Positions 28,430 through 35,148 of a DNA stretch of 64,000 nucleotides are shown in pieces. The position numbers and the translations under genes are program-made. Position 1 is the first letter of the stretch. Each line of letters begins with the position of its first letter. Location of the stretch: the NCBI RefSeq assembly GCF_003121405.1, contig NZ_QBUY01000028.1, positions 19,432 through 83,431 of the forward strand. The letters are read 5' to 3'. The notes beneath the pieces were generated by a model. That model saw nothing but the letters and a program-made list of their open reading frames with translations. It was not told where the DNA came from and ran no database searches. The stretch comes from Paraburkholderia sp. C35 (GTDB taxonomy: Bacteria; Pseudomonadota; Gammaproteobacteria; Burkholderiales; Burkholderiaceae).

Positions 28430-28699
28430 ATGAGGCCAATGTCACTGCGCGTCTGCGGCCTGGTCATCGCCATGCTGGCCGCGACGGCATCTGCGCAGCA
28501 GCGCTCGCAAGGCTGGAACTGGCGGCCGGAGCAACCGGCTACGTTGCAGGCCTGGCAGCAGGCTGACGCGCGCAATCAGAACTTCACGCCGCCGACGCCG
28601 CGCGGCGATTTGCGCGGCGATATCGCCAGCAATGTGCGCGCGCGTCCCGATGGTCAGCGAGAGGAAGGACAGCCTCGACGCGGGCCGGCCGCGCATTGA
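28430..28699 (+). CDS. Small exported protein of unknown function
   Basis: This 89-residue protein starts with a probable Sec signal peptide, MRPMSLRVCGLVIAMLAAT, and a cleavage site after ASA. The mature part is about 67 residues, rich in Q, R, P and N with a WNWRP motif, and shows no family I recognise. The frame stays open further upstream (to 28319), but only the start at 28430 gives a signal peptide. It may be a periplasmic or envelope protein; no partner gene is nearby. A terminator lies 205 bases downstream. Confidence 0.55.
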   Translation: MRPMSLRVCGLVIAMLAATASAQQRSQGWNWRPEQPATLQAWQQADARNQNFTPPTPRGDLRGDIASNVRARPDGQREEGQPRRGPAAH

Positions 28700-29106
28700 G
28701 ACGGAAAGGGAGACCTCCTCATCTGTGCGTGCATTGATCTGCGCACTGACGTGATCAGGCAACGCTTTGGGCTGGTAGTCCGTCTGCCGCAGGCAGAGTC
28801 GGCAACGCCGTCATACGAAGATGTGCGAAATCGGGAACCACCTGAGATGTCGCCAGTCTCACCAATGCCATTAAGCACAGCGTGGCAGAAGTAATTCCGG
28901 TATGCCCGTATCCTCGTGATACGGGCTTTTTTTTGGAAGTAGCTGAGTTGATCAGGTGATGGTCCGCAAAAGCGTAACCCAAAGACTGACGGAACAAAGC
29001 CAGGGAATCAGCGGCGACATGCCCTCGACGCGCCATGAGGCGCGCTTCCGACGCGCTGACGCTGTTCTCGCGTGCGCGTGTCCTGCATCCTGCAAAGCGC
29101 CGCCGC
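28700..29106. other. Intergenic region with an orphan terminator
   Basis: No gene is supported here. The only clear element is a strong plus-strand terminator at 28904-28934. The preceding 200 bases could be the 3' leader of the small exported gene or a separate short transcript. Confidence 0.5.
28904..28934 (+). terminator. Intrinsic terminator
   Basis: GCCCGTATC and GATACGGGC form a nine-pair stem followed by eight T, a near-ideal intrinsic terminator on the plus strand. Confidence 0.88.
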
Positions 29107-29421
29107 CTAGACGGCAGCCGCCCTCTCTCCGGCGACTGCGCCGGCAAAAACGTATTCACGCATACGGCGCGCGTCCCAATCGAGTGAACGCTCGTCGCGT
29201 GCAAGCCGCGCAAACTCAGCGCGGCCGCGTTCGGTCAGCACCGCAATGTCCACAGGAGCATGGAAACCCGGCGCGGGAGCCACCGTCCGTTGCCGAACGG
29301 TGTCCATCATGCCAAGCGAACGCAGATATTGGAAAACGCCAGGGCGCTTTGCCCACGGCACCTGACGGTATTGCGCCCGTCGCAGCGCCTCGAGTACTGC
29401 TTCGTTGGAATAAGCGGTCAT
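29107..29421 (-). CDS. Small hypothetical protein, possibly winged-helix
   Basis: This 104-residue protein has no family I can name. NEAVLEALRRAQYRQVPWAKRPGVFQYLRSLGMMD looks like three helices, and VDIAVLTERGRAEFARLARDE resembles the wing and last helix of small winged-helix regulators. That would fit a DNA-binding role, but it is only a pattern impression. The start ATG at 29421 is preceded by AAGAAAGAAGTGAG, a purine-rich ribosome-binding region. It stands alone, with no obvious operon partner. Confidence 0.6.
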   Translation of the reverse strand: MTAYSNEAVLEALRRAQYRQVPWAKRPGVFQYLRSLGMMDTVRQRTVAPAPGFHAPVDIAVLTERGRAEFARLARDERSLDWDARRMREYVFAGAVAGERAAAV

Positions 29422-29617
29422 CTCACTTCTTTCTTAAAGTGCAGCCATGACTTATTTGTTCGCGACACAATGGCGCGTCAGCTGACGCGCGCACGACGAA
29501 AAGCGGCGCTATTACGCCCGATCCGCCAATGCGGCCATTGGCCGCCGTTTATTTCGGCCCCCGTGCGAACGCTGTGCTAGCGTTCTGCTTCCTGCTCGCG
29601 GCGATGCGACCAAGTCG

Positions 29618-30400
29618 GTGCGATGGTCCGCGCGCGGAAATGTCCGAATACCATACGTTACCCCAATAAAATTGATTCTCTTCACTTTATTGCTGCTTTT
29701 TTTTGCAGCTTTTATGCTGCTGCGCAGCGCCCGCACGCTGATCGGCGCAACGGCCATCGTGGTTTTCTGGGCGCTCGGCGCGGGCTGGCTCGCCCAACCT
29801 CTGCTCGATCTCGCCCAACGCGGTGCGCCGCCCGCGGGCCAGACGGTTGCTCCCGCAACGTACGCCCCGCACACGGCCATCGTGATGCTCGGCACGGGCA
29901 CGATTCATCGCGACGGCAAGCTGGTGCCGCCCAAAGACGCGATCGCACGCATCGTCAAGAGCGCCGATCTGTATGCGCGCTGCAAGGCCGTCAGCCCGGT
30001 GTGCCACGTGATCGTCAGCGGCGGCAATCCACAAGACCACGAGGCGACGGAAGCCGACACCTACCTGCCCTATCTGCTGCGCGAAAGCGTGCCGCGCGAC
30101 GACATCATCCTCGAGAACAGCAGCCTCACGACGTACCAGAATGCCCGCAACGTCGCGACCATTCTGCCCGACGGATATTACGGTTCGTTGATGCTCGTCA
30201 CATCGGCCTATCAGATGCCGCGGGCGCTGCTCAACTTTCACCGCTTTGGCATGCAGCCCTTGCCCATCGTGTCGAATACGCGCGAGGCAAGGCGCGGACT
30301 GCTGCCCCGCCGCGAAAATTTCTTCGACGCCGAGATCTCGCTGCATGAACTGATCGGCATCATGCAATTTCATGTCTATCGCCAGATCGGCTGGTTCTGA
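29618..30400 (+). CDS. YdcF-family (DUF218) membrane protein
   Basis: The protein has two N-terminal membrane helices (about 17-33 and 38-58) followed by a DUF218 domain. The family core is HTAIVMLGTGTIHRDGKLVPP, VCHVIVSGGNPQDHEATEAD, DIILENSSLTTYQNARN and LVTSAYQMPRALLNF. Relatives include E. coli SanA, ElyC and YdcF, linked to envelope integrity and peptidoglycan or lipid-carrier metabolism. The start is uncertain: GTG at 29618, TTG at 29672 and ATG at 29714 are all possible, none with a good ribosome-binding site. The upstream 70 bases are unusually T-rich. Confidence 0.82.
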   Translation: MRWSARGNVRIPYVTPIKLILFTLLLLFFAAFMLLRSARTLIGATAIVVFWALGAGWLAQPLLDLAQRGAPPAGQTVAPATYAPHTAIVMLGTGTIHRDGKLVPPKDAIARIVKSADLYARCKAVSPVCHVIVSGGNPQDHEATEADTYLPYLLRESVPRDDIILENSSLTTYQNARNVATILPDGYYGSLMLVTSAYQMPRALLNFHRFGMQPLPIVSNTREARRGLLPRRENFFDAEISLHELIGIMQFHVYRQIGWF

Positions 30401-30736
30401 TCCATACGACGCACTTCGCAAGTTGCTTAGCTATCCGATGAATTGTGATGAATTGCGATTGGTTCAGAGCCGCTTGCTGACAGGTGCACGTCATATACGC
30501 GCGGGAAAATCTGACTTGTCGGGTCCGACGCCGCGAATTATCGCGGTATGAATCCGATGCGCGACGGCTTCTACGGTGCGGCTTCGCGCCCGCCATCCAC
30601 GGATGTAACCAGACGTAACTGTCTGTGAAATGTGTTACAGAAGCGCCGCTGGACTGAACATTGCTGGCTAGAATGCACTGTCGTTCCACTGGACAGGCCA
30701 TACTCGGGTCCATAACCACTCTCTACGGAGGCAACG
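30401..30736 (+). promoter_or_regulatory. Promoter region of the small exported protein gene
   Basis: No gene is supported. Near the right end, GTAAC-N5-GTAAC (30605-30619) and GTTAC (30634-30638) precede a TAGAAT -10 hexamer (30669-30674) that lacks a good -35. This is the arrangement of a promoter needing an OmpR-type activator. The ribosome-binding site GGAGG lies at 30727-30731. Confidence 0.35.
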
Positions 30737-30970
30737 ATGAAGAAAGTGTCCCTGGCAATCCTGGTTTCCCTCTCGGCACTGACGGGCGCGGCTTACGCGC
30801 AGCAGGACCAAGGCATTCAGATGAGCACCGATCCCGCCAAGGCCGCCGATGTCGAACAGCGCGCGCAGGATTTGCAAAACCGCCAGCAGGCCATGGAAAG
30901 CGCGCCTGCCGCGCCGATGAAGCATCACGGCAAGGGCATGCATCACAAGAAAGCGGCGCCTGCGCAGTAA
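30737..30970 (+). CDS. Small exported His/Lys-rich protein
   Basis: This 77-residue protein has a clear signal peptide (MKKVSLAILVSLSALTGAAYA, cleavage after AYA) and a good ribosome-binding site (GGAGG, seven bases upstream). The mature part of about 55 residues begins with a charged, helix-prone segment (DPAKAADVEQRAQDLQNRQ) and ends in a His/Lys/Met-rich tail (MKHHGKGMHHKK) that could bind metal. No family is recognised. The repeats upstream suggest two-component control, perhaps envelope or metal stress. A strong bidirectional terminator follows. Confidence 0.72.
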   Translation: MKKVSLAILVSLSALTGAAYAQQDQGIQMSTDPAKAADVEQRAQDLQNRQQAMESAPAAPMKHHGKGMHHKKAAPAQ

Positions 30971-31044
30971 GCACGCCACGCGCCGGGCAGACTTGCATCA
31001 CGCGCGCCGCTGCAGGCGTGACGTGCCGCGAAGCTGCAGATTGC

Positions 31045-31083
31045 AAAAAAGCCGAAGCCGTTTCACACGGCCTCGGCTTTTTT
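31045..31083. terminator. Bidirectional intrinsic terminator
   Basis: A-run, GCCGAAGCCG, eight-base loop, CGGCCTCGGC, T-run. It follows the small exported protein gene by about 75 bases. Confidence 0.85.
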
Positions 31084-31266
31084 GTTGCGCGTGAACTGCG
31101 CAGAGCCACTCACACCACTACATTGGTGGCCTCACTCCGACGAATAGTCTGCGAATAGCCCGCGACCGCGCCGCCACGAAGCGCGTATCGACGTTATGCT
31201 AAAGTCGCGCACCGAAGAATCGACACGATTGACTAACCCGCGTGCGCCCCTGGTGCGGAGGACAGA

Positions 31267-31524
31267 ATGAGCAACATCCAGCTGGACATCGAATGGACTG
31301 AAGCAGCATCCCGCAAGATCGAAAAACTCATGCCGCGCGGCGGTCAGGAGGCGTACCTCGCGTTGCCGCCCGTCGAATGTCTGCCGATGGAAGGCGATGT
31401 GCTGTTCCTCGGGCCAGCCGGCAAGCAACAGCCGTTCATCGTCGCCGAGCGCCAGTATCACCACGACGGCGACGCCGACTGGACCATCATCCTGATCCTC
31501 GACGTGCCGCAGTCGACGCACTGA
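31267..31524 (+). CDS. Conserved hypothetical protein
   Basis: This 85-residue protein has a good ribosome-binding site (GGAGGAC before ATG) and typical codon use. LDIEWTEAASRKIEKLMPRGG is helical; the rest, with MEGDVLFLGPAGKQQPFIVAERQYH and WTIILILDVP, looks like a small beta-barrel. I do not recognise the family. It is followed by a strong terminator and so is transcribed alone. A small ligand-binding or dimeric barrel is possible but unproven. Confidence 0.7.
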   Translation: MSNIQLDIEWTEAASRKIEKLMPRGGQEAYLALPPVECLPMEGDVLFLGPAGKQQPFIVAERQYHHDGDADWTIILILDVPQSTH

Positions 31525-31577
31525 CCCACCGCCGCGTCGAACAGACGCCGGAGTCCGGCACAAGCGTCACGACACAC

Positions 31578-31612
31578 AAGCCCGACAGCCTCGCTGCCGG
31601 GCTTTGTTTTTT
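31578..31612 (+). terminator. Intrinsic terminator
   Basis: AAGCCCGACAGC-ctc-GCTGCCGGGCTT followed by TGTTTTTT, 54 bases after the upstream stop codon. It also faces the end of the convergent monooxygenase-like gene. Confidence 0.82.
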
Positions 31613-31640
31613 CGCTCTCGCCCGCCGGTGGTGCACGGCT

Positions 31641-31931
31641 TTACACGATCTTCGACACGACGCGCAGCTCCGACGATTCGATCAGGTCGGCCGATGCCTT
31701 TTTCAAGGCTGCGATATGCGCGGACTTCGCATGAATGGCGAGCGCTTCCTCACTTTCCCAACGCTCGAAAAACACAAAGCGGCGCGGCTCGTGCAGATCA
31801 CGATGCAGGTCGTACTGCAACGCGCCCTGCTCCTGACGGGTCGGCCCGACGACCGCTTCGAGCGCCGCGCGCAATGCTTCTTCGTGTCCCGGCTTCGCCA
31901 CCGAGATCGCCACTACCGCGATTTCCGACAT
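31641..31931 (-). CDS. Antibiotic biosynthesis monooxygenase (ABM/YgiN-like) domain protein
   Basis: This 96-residue protein is a dimeric alpha-beta barrel of the ABM family. The strands VVAISVAKPGHEEALRAALEAVV, GALQYDLHRDLHEPRRFVFFERW and AHIAALKKASADLIESSELRVV follow the family plan, with the ERW motif typical of YgiN-like quinol monooxygenases. Members oxidise quinones or aromatic compounds without cofactor, or act in heme or redox stress. The substrate here is unknown. The gene is monocistronic. Confidence 0.85.
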   Translation of the reverse strand: MSEIAVVAISVAKPGHEEALRAALEAVVGPTRQEQGALQYDLHRDLHEPRRFVFFERWESEEALAIHAKSAHIAALKKASADLIESSELRVVSKIV

Positions 31932-32246
31932 GCTTCACTCCACTTTTGACAAACCCGCAGCATAGCGCCGCTGCCATAAACACGCCGGCAATCTGCGCCA
32001 ACTTAGAGACATCGGCGCGCAGACTCTTGTGCCCGTCTGTGATTACCCGAACATTCGAATAGCATATGAACTGCTAGACTGATTTCGACGAATTGAGCTG
32101 CACAACTGAGCGGAGTCGCGTGTGAACGGCATCGATCCGATCGCCCTCAGACATGACCTCCATTGCGCCGATGTTGCGCATGCCTGCCGCCGGCATGTCG
32201 CTGCACACCGGCGAGCGCCGCACGCTGCATAGGACAATCTGCCGTC
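31932..32246. other. Intergenic region upstream of the EAL gene
   Basis: No gene is supported. The frame of the EAL protein is open back to 32163 but without family similarity. The divergent promoters should be here; I could not assign them. Confidence 0.4.
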
Positions 32247-33521
32247 ATGACCAACGTCGACGATACGACGCTCACTGGCCTTCTGCAGCACATGGTGCAG
32301 GACGAGGCGGGATGGTCTGCGCCCTGGCGAACCATCACGTTGCGCAGCGTCTTCCAGCCGGTCGTCTCCGTGACGCATCAGCGCATCGTCGGCTACGAAG
32401 CGCTGCTGCGCGCGTTCGACCCCGTCGGTCACCCAATCTCGCCTGCCGTGCTGTTTTCGGGCACCCGCTCGACGGCCGACGCGCGCGCGCTCGACCGTCT
32501 CGCGCGCTGCCTGCACGTCGCGAATTTCATGTCGCAAGGTATCGACACCGGCTGGCTGTTCCTGAACACGCGTCCGCAGGTATTCGAAACGGGCTGGCCG
32601 CAACGTCCGTTCATCGATGAATTGTCGGATCACTTCGGACTGCCGCAGGAGCGCATCGTGTTCGAAGTGCTGGAGCAGCCGGCCGATGACGAATCGGCCG
32701 TCGCCAGCATGCTGGCCGCATCGCAGCCGCGCGAATTCCTGATCGCCATCGACGACTTCGGCACCGGCTTTTCGAACTTCGATCGCGTGTGGCGCTTCCG
32801 GCCCGACATCGTCAAGCTCGACCGGTCACTGGTGGCGCGCGCGGGCCGCCAGGACAACGACAATTCGCTGATCGGGCATCTGATCAACATGCTGCATCAG
32901 TCGGGCACGCTGGTGCTGGCCGAAGGCGTCGAAACGGAAGACGAACTGATGACGCTGATGCAGGCCGATGTCGATTTCATCCAGGGTTACTGGTTCGGTC
33001 AGCCGAAAGGCTCGATCCAGACCGCGAGCGCGCGTGTGCCGGAATTGATCGAACAGATGTGGCAGCGATTCGAGAGCTATGAGCGCACGCATTCGCGCTA
33101 TCAGCGGCCTGGCTTCGAGGGCTTCACGGAAGCCGTGCTCGCGGGCGCCTCGCTTTACATGCAGACAGGCAACCTCGCCGAAGCGGCAAAACCCGTGTTC
33201 CTGTTGCCCGATGCACGCCGCGTGTTCGTGCTGAGCGATCGCGGTGAGCAACTGGAGCCTTCCATCACCGCCAGCGGCATGCCGTCGCCGCCCGCGCGGC
33301 TCGCGCCGCTGTTCCCCGACACCCGCAACAACTGGTCGCGGCGCGCGTACTTCAAGCATGCGCTGGCCGCGCCCGGACGCGTCGCGATGATGGGACCGCA
33401 CTGTTCGCTGATGGATGGCCAGGATTGCTATACGGCTGCCGTCACCGTGCAGCGCGAGGGCGCGACGCATGTGTTCTGCGTCGATTTCCTGCCGGAAGTG
33501 CGCAATCCGAGTCCCGTCTGA
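32247..33521 (+). CDS. EAL-domain cyclic-di-GMP phosphodiesterase
   Basis: An EAL domain covers about residues 25-265 of 424. All main catalytic elements are visible: GYEALLRAF (Glu of EAL), the Asn of LFLNTRPQ, the Glu of VFEVLE, IDDFGTGFSN, the Lys of VKLDRSLV, LAEGVETEDE and DFIQGYWFG. This predicts active hydrolysis of c-di-GMP to pGpG, which favours motility over biofilm. The C-terminal 150 residues (about 275-424) are not a domain I recognise; they may be a sensory part. There is no GGDEF domain and no membrane helix, so it is probably cytoplasmic. Confidence 0.9.
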   Translation: MTNVDDTTLTGLLQHMVQDEAGWSAPWRTITLRSVFQPVVSVTHQRIVGYEALLRAFDPVGHPISPAVLFSGTRSTADARALDRLARCLHVANFMSQGIDTGWLFLNTRPQVFETGWPQRPFIDELSDHFGLPQERIVFEVLEQPADDESAVASMLAASQPREFLIAIDDFGTGFSNFDRVWRFRPDIVKLDRSLVARAGRQDNDNSLIGHLINMLHQSGTLVLAEGVETEDELMTLMQADVDFIQGYWFGQPKGSIQTASARVPELIEQMWQRFESYERTHSRYQRPGFEGFTEAVLAGASLYMQTGNLAEAAKPVFLLPDARRVFVLSDRGEQLEPSITASGMPSPPARLAPLFPDTRNNWSRRAYFKHALAAPGRVAMMGPHCSLMDGQDCYTAAVTVQREGATHVFCVDFLPEVRNPSPV

Positions 33522-33552
33522 GCGGCACGGTTTCGGCGTGCACGCGGCTCGC

Positions 33553-33960
33553 CTAATCGTGCGACACGGTCCGCCTTCCCGACTTCACATCGCTGCGCTT
33601 TGCCTTGCTTTCGAGCCGCCGTTCTTTCGACGCGCGCGTCGGCCGCGTCGCGACCCGCGCCTTGCGCGTCACGCTGACGCTGTCGATCAACGCGTCCAGC
33701 CGCGCTAGCGCCGCCGCGCGGTTCATGTCCTGAGTCCGGTATTCCTGTGCCTTGATGATCACGACGCCATCGCGCGTGACGCGGTGATCGCTCATGGCGA
33801 GCAGGCGCATCTTCAGCACCTCGGGCAGCGACGACGCACGCACGTCGAAGCGCAGATGAATCGCGCTCGACACCTTGTTAACGTTCTGCCCGCCCGCGCC
33901 CTGGGCGCGCACGGCCGTCAATTCGATTTCGTTGGGCGGGATCGGATAGCGTGAAGTCAT
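33553..33960 (-). CDS. arfB: Alternative ribosome-rescue factor ArfB
   Basis: ArfB (YaeJ) is a peptidyl-tRNA hydrolase that frees stalled ribosomes on mRNAs lacking a stop codon. From the ATG at 33960 the protein is 135 residues. The GGQ catalytic motif is in RAQGAGGQNVNKVSSAIHLRF and the C-terminal tail is rich in Lys and Arg (RKARVATRPTRASKERR), which enters the empty mRNA channel. Both features separate it from true release factors. The reading frame is open upstream for 42 residues, without similarity to the family. Confidence 0.94.
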   Translation of the reverse strand: MTSRYPIPPNEIELTAVRAQGAGGQNVNKVSSAIHLRFDVRASSLPEVLKMRLLAMSDHRVTRDGVVIIKAQEYRTQDMNRAAALARLDALIDSVSVTRKARVATRPTRASKERRLESKAKRSDVKSGRRTVSHD

Positions 33961-34167
33961 GTCAAAGAATCGGGCGAGGAACGGCAAGTGTAACCGGCTA
34001 TGCAACACAGCATGCGCGGTACGCGAATTGCGTGCACCGCATACGGACTTTGCCGCGAGACGGCATCCTGAACGGGCACTGTGCATTTGCCCGCATTTGC
34101 GGCCATTTGCCGTCAGGCGCCGATCTCGCCGATACTGACACTTTCAGACCGAGGGCCAATCATCGTG

Positions 34168-34827
34168 ATGAAAATGCGCGCAGCGCAGGTGCTCGAACTG
34201 GTGGTCAATCTCGTCCTGCCGTGGGTGGCGTACCGCCTCACCCAGCCGTACTGGGGCGACACGGGCGGCCTGATCGCGTCCGCGGTGCCGCCTGTCGCGT
34301 GGAGCATCGTCGAACTCGTGCGCTTCCGGCGCGCCGATGCGCTCAGTCTGACGGTGGTGCTCGGCATCGTGCTGTCGATTGGCGCGATGGCCATCGGCGG
34401 CGACCCGCGCATGCTGCTATTCCGCGAATCGCTGGTGTCGGGCGCGATCGGCGTGGGCTTTCTGCTGTCGCTGCTGCTGCGCCGCCCCGCCGTGTTCTAT
34501 CTGACGCGCGCGTTCGTGGCCCGCGAAATGTCCAACGGCGCCGCCCATATCGACATGCTGTGGCGCGAACGCCCCGCCTTCGCGCGTGGCATTCGCGTGC
34601 TCACGGCCACGTGGGGACTCGGCCTCACGGGGGAAACCGCGCTGCGCGGCTGGATGGCCTGGCACTGGCCGATCGAGCGCGTGCTGGTGGTGTCGCCCTT
34701 CGTCGGCTATGGCATTTTCGGCGCGCTGATGATCTGGACGCTCTGGTATCGCCGCACGCTGCGCGACCTTGCGCAACGTCAAACGGACTCCGAAACCGAA
34801 CCGCCGCGCGGCACGGCGCCGAACTGA
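34168..34827 (+). CDS. VC0807-family integral membrane protein
   Basis: This 219-residue protein has about six hydrophobic segments. The opening VLELVVNLVLPWVAYRLTQPYWGDTGGLIASAVPPVAWSIVE and the later FLLSLLLRRPAVFYLTRAFVAREM are typical of a widespread uncharacterised family, often annotated VC0807-like. The start is taken at the ATG 34168 because a GTG lies just before it and the upstream frame has no similarity. No function is known. It stands alone between arfB and the FUSC gene. Confidence 0.8.
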   Translation: MKMRAAQVLELVVNLVLPWVAYRLTQPYWGDTGGLIASAVPPVAWSIVELVRFRRADALSLTVVLGIVLSIGAMAIGGDPRMLLFRESLVSGAIGVGFLLSLLLRRPAVFYLTRAFVAREMSNGAAHIDMLWRERPAFARGIRVLTATWGLGLTGETALRGWMAWHWPIERVLVVSPFVGYGIFGALMIWTLWYRRTLRDLAQRQTDSETEPPRGTAPN

Positions 34828-35148
34828 TCGACGCTTTGCCAGACCGGCTGCCTTTGTGGCTGATCGATACAGTGCCCGACTATCTCCGCATCGAACTCAT
34901 CCGCGCGTTCATCGCGCATGAACGCCTCCGCGACATCGAGATAGCTGCGCAAGCGCGACAGGATAGCGAACGTGTCAGGCGGTGCGAACCAGGCCATTCG
35001 GCCGATGGTCCGGGCATGGTCAAATCAGTTAGACTCGACGGCAGTTCGAGCCTGTCACCGGCCCGCTGGCCGAGGCCTTGCGGCTCGACCCGATGGCTCC
35101 AGCCCATCAGCTTCATCACCATGACGATAACGAGACATCAGGCGGTCG
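34828..35148. other. Intergenic region with ambiguous coding signal
   Basis: No gene is firmly supported. A minus-strand frame of 72 residues (34779-34997, beginning MAWFAPPDTFAILSRLRSY) has chromosome-like codon use but overlaps the end of the upstream membrane-protein gene. It may be a small gene or the remnant of one. Confidence 0.35.
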
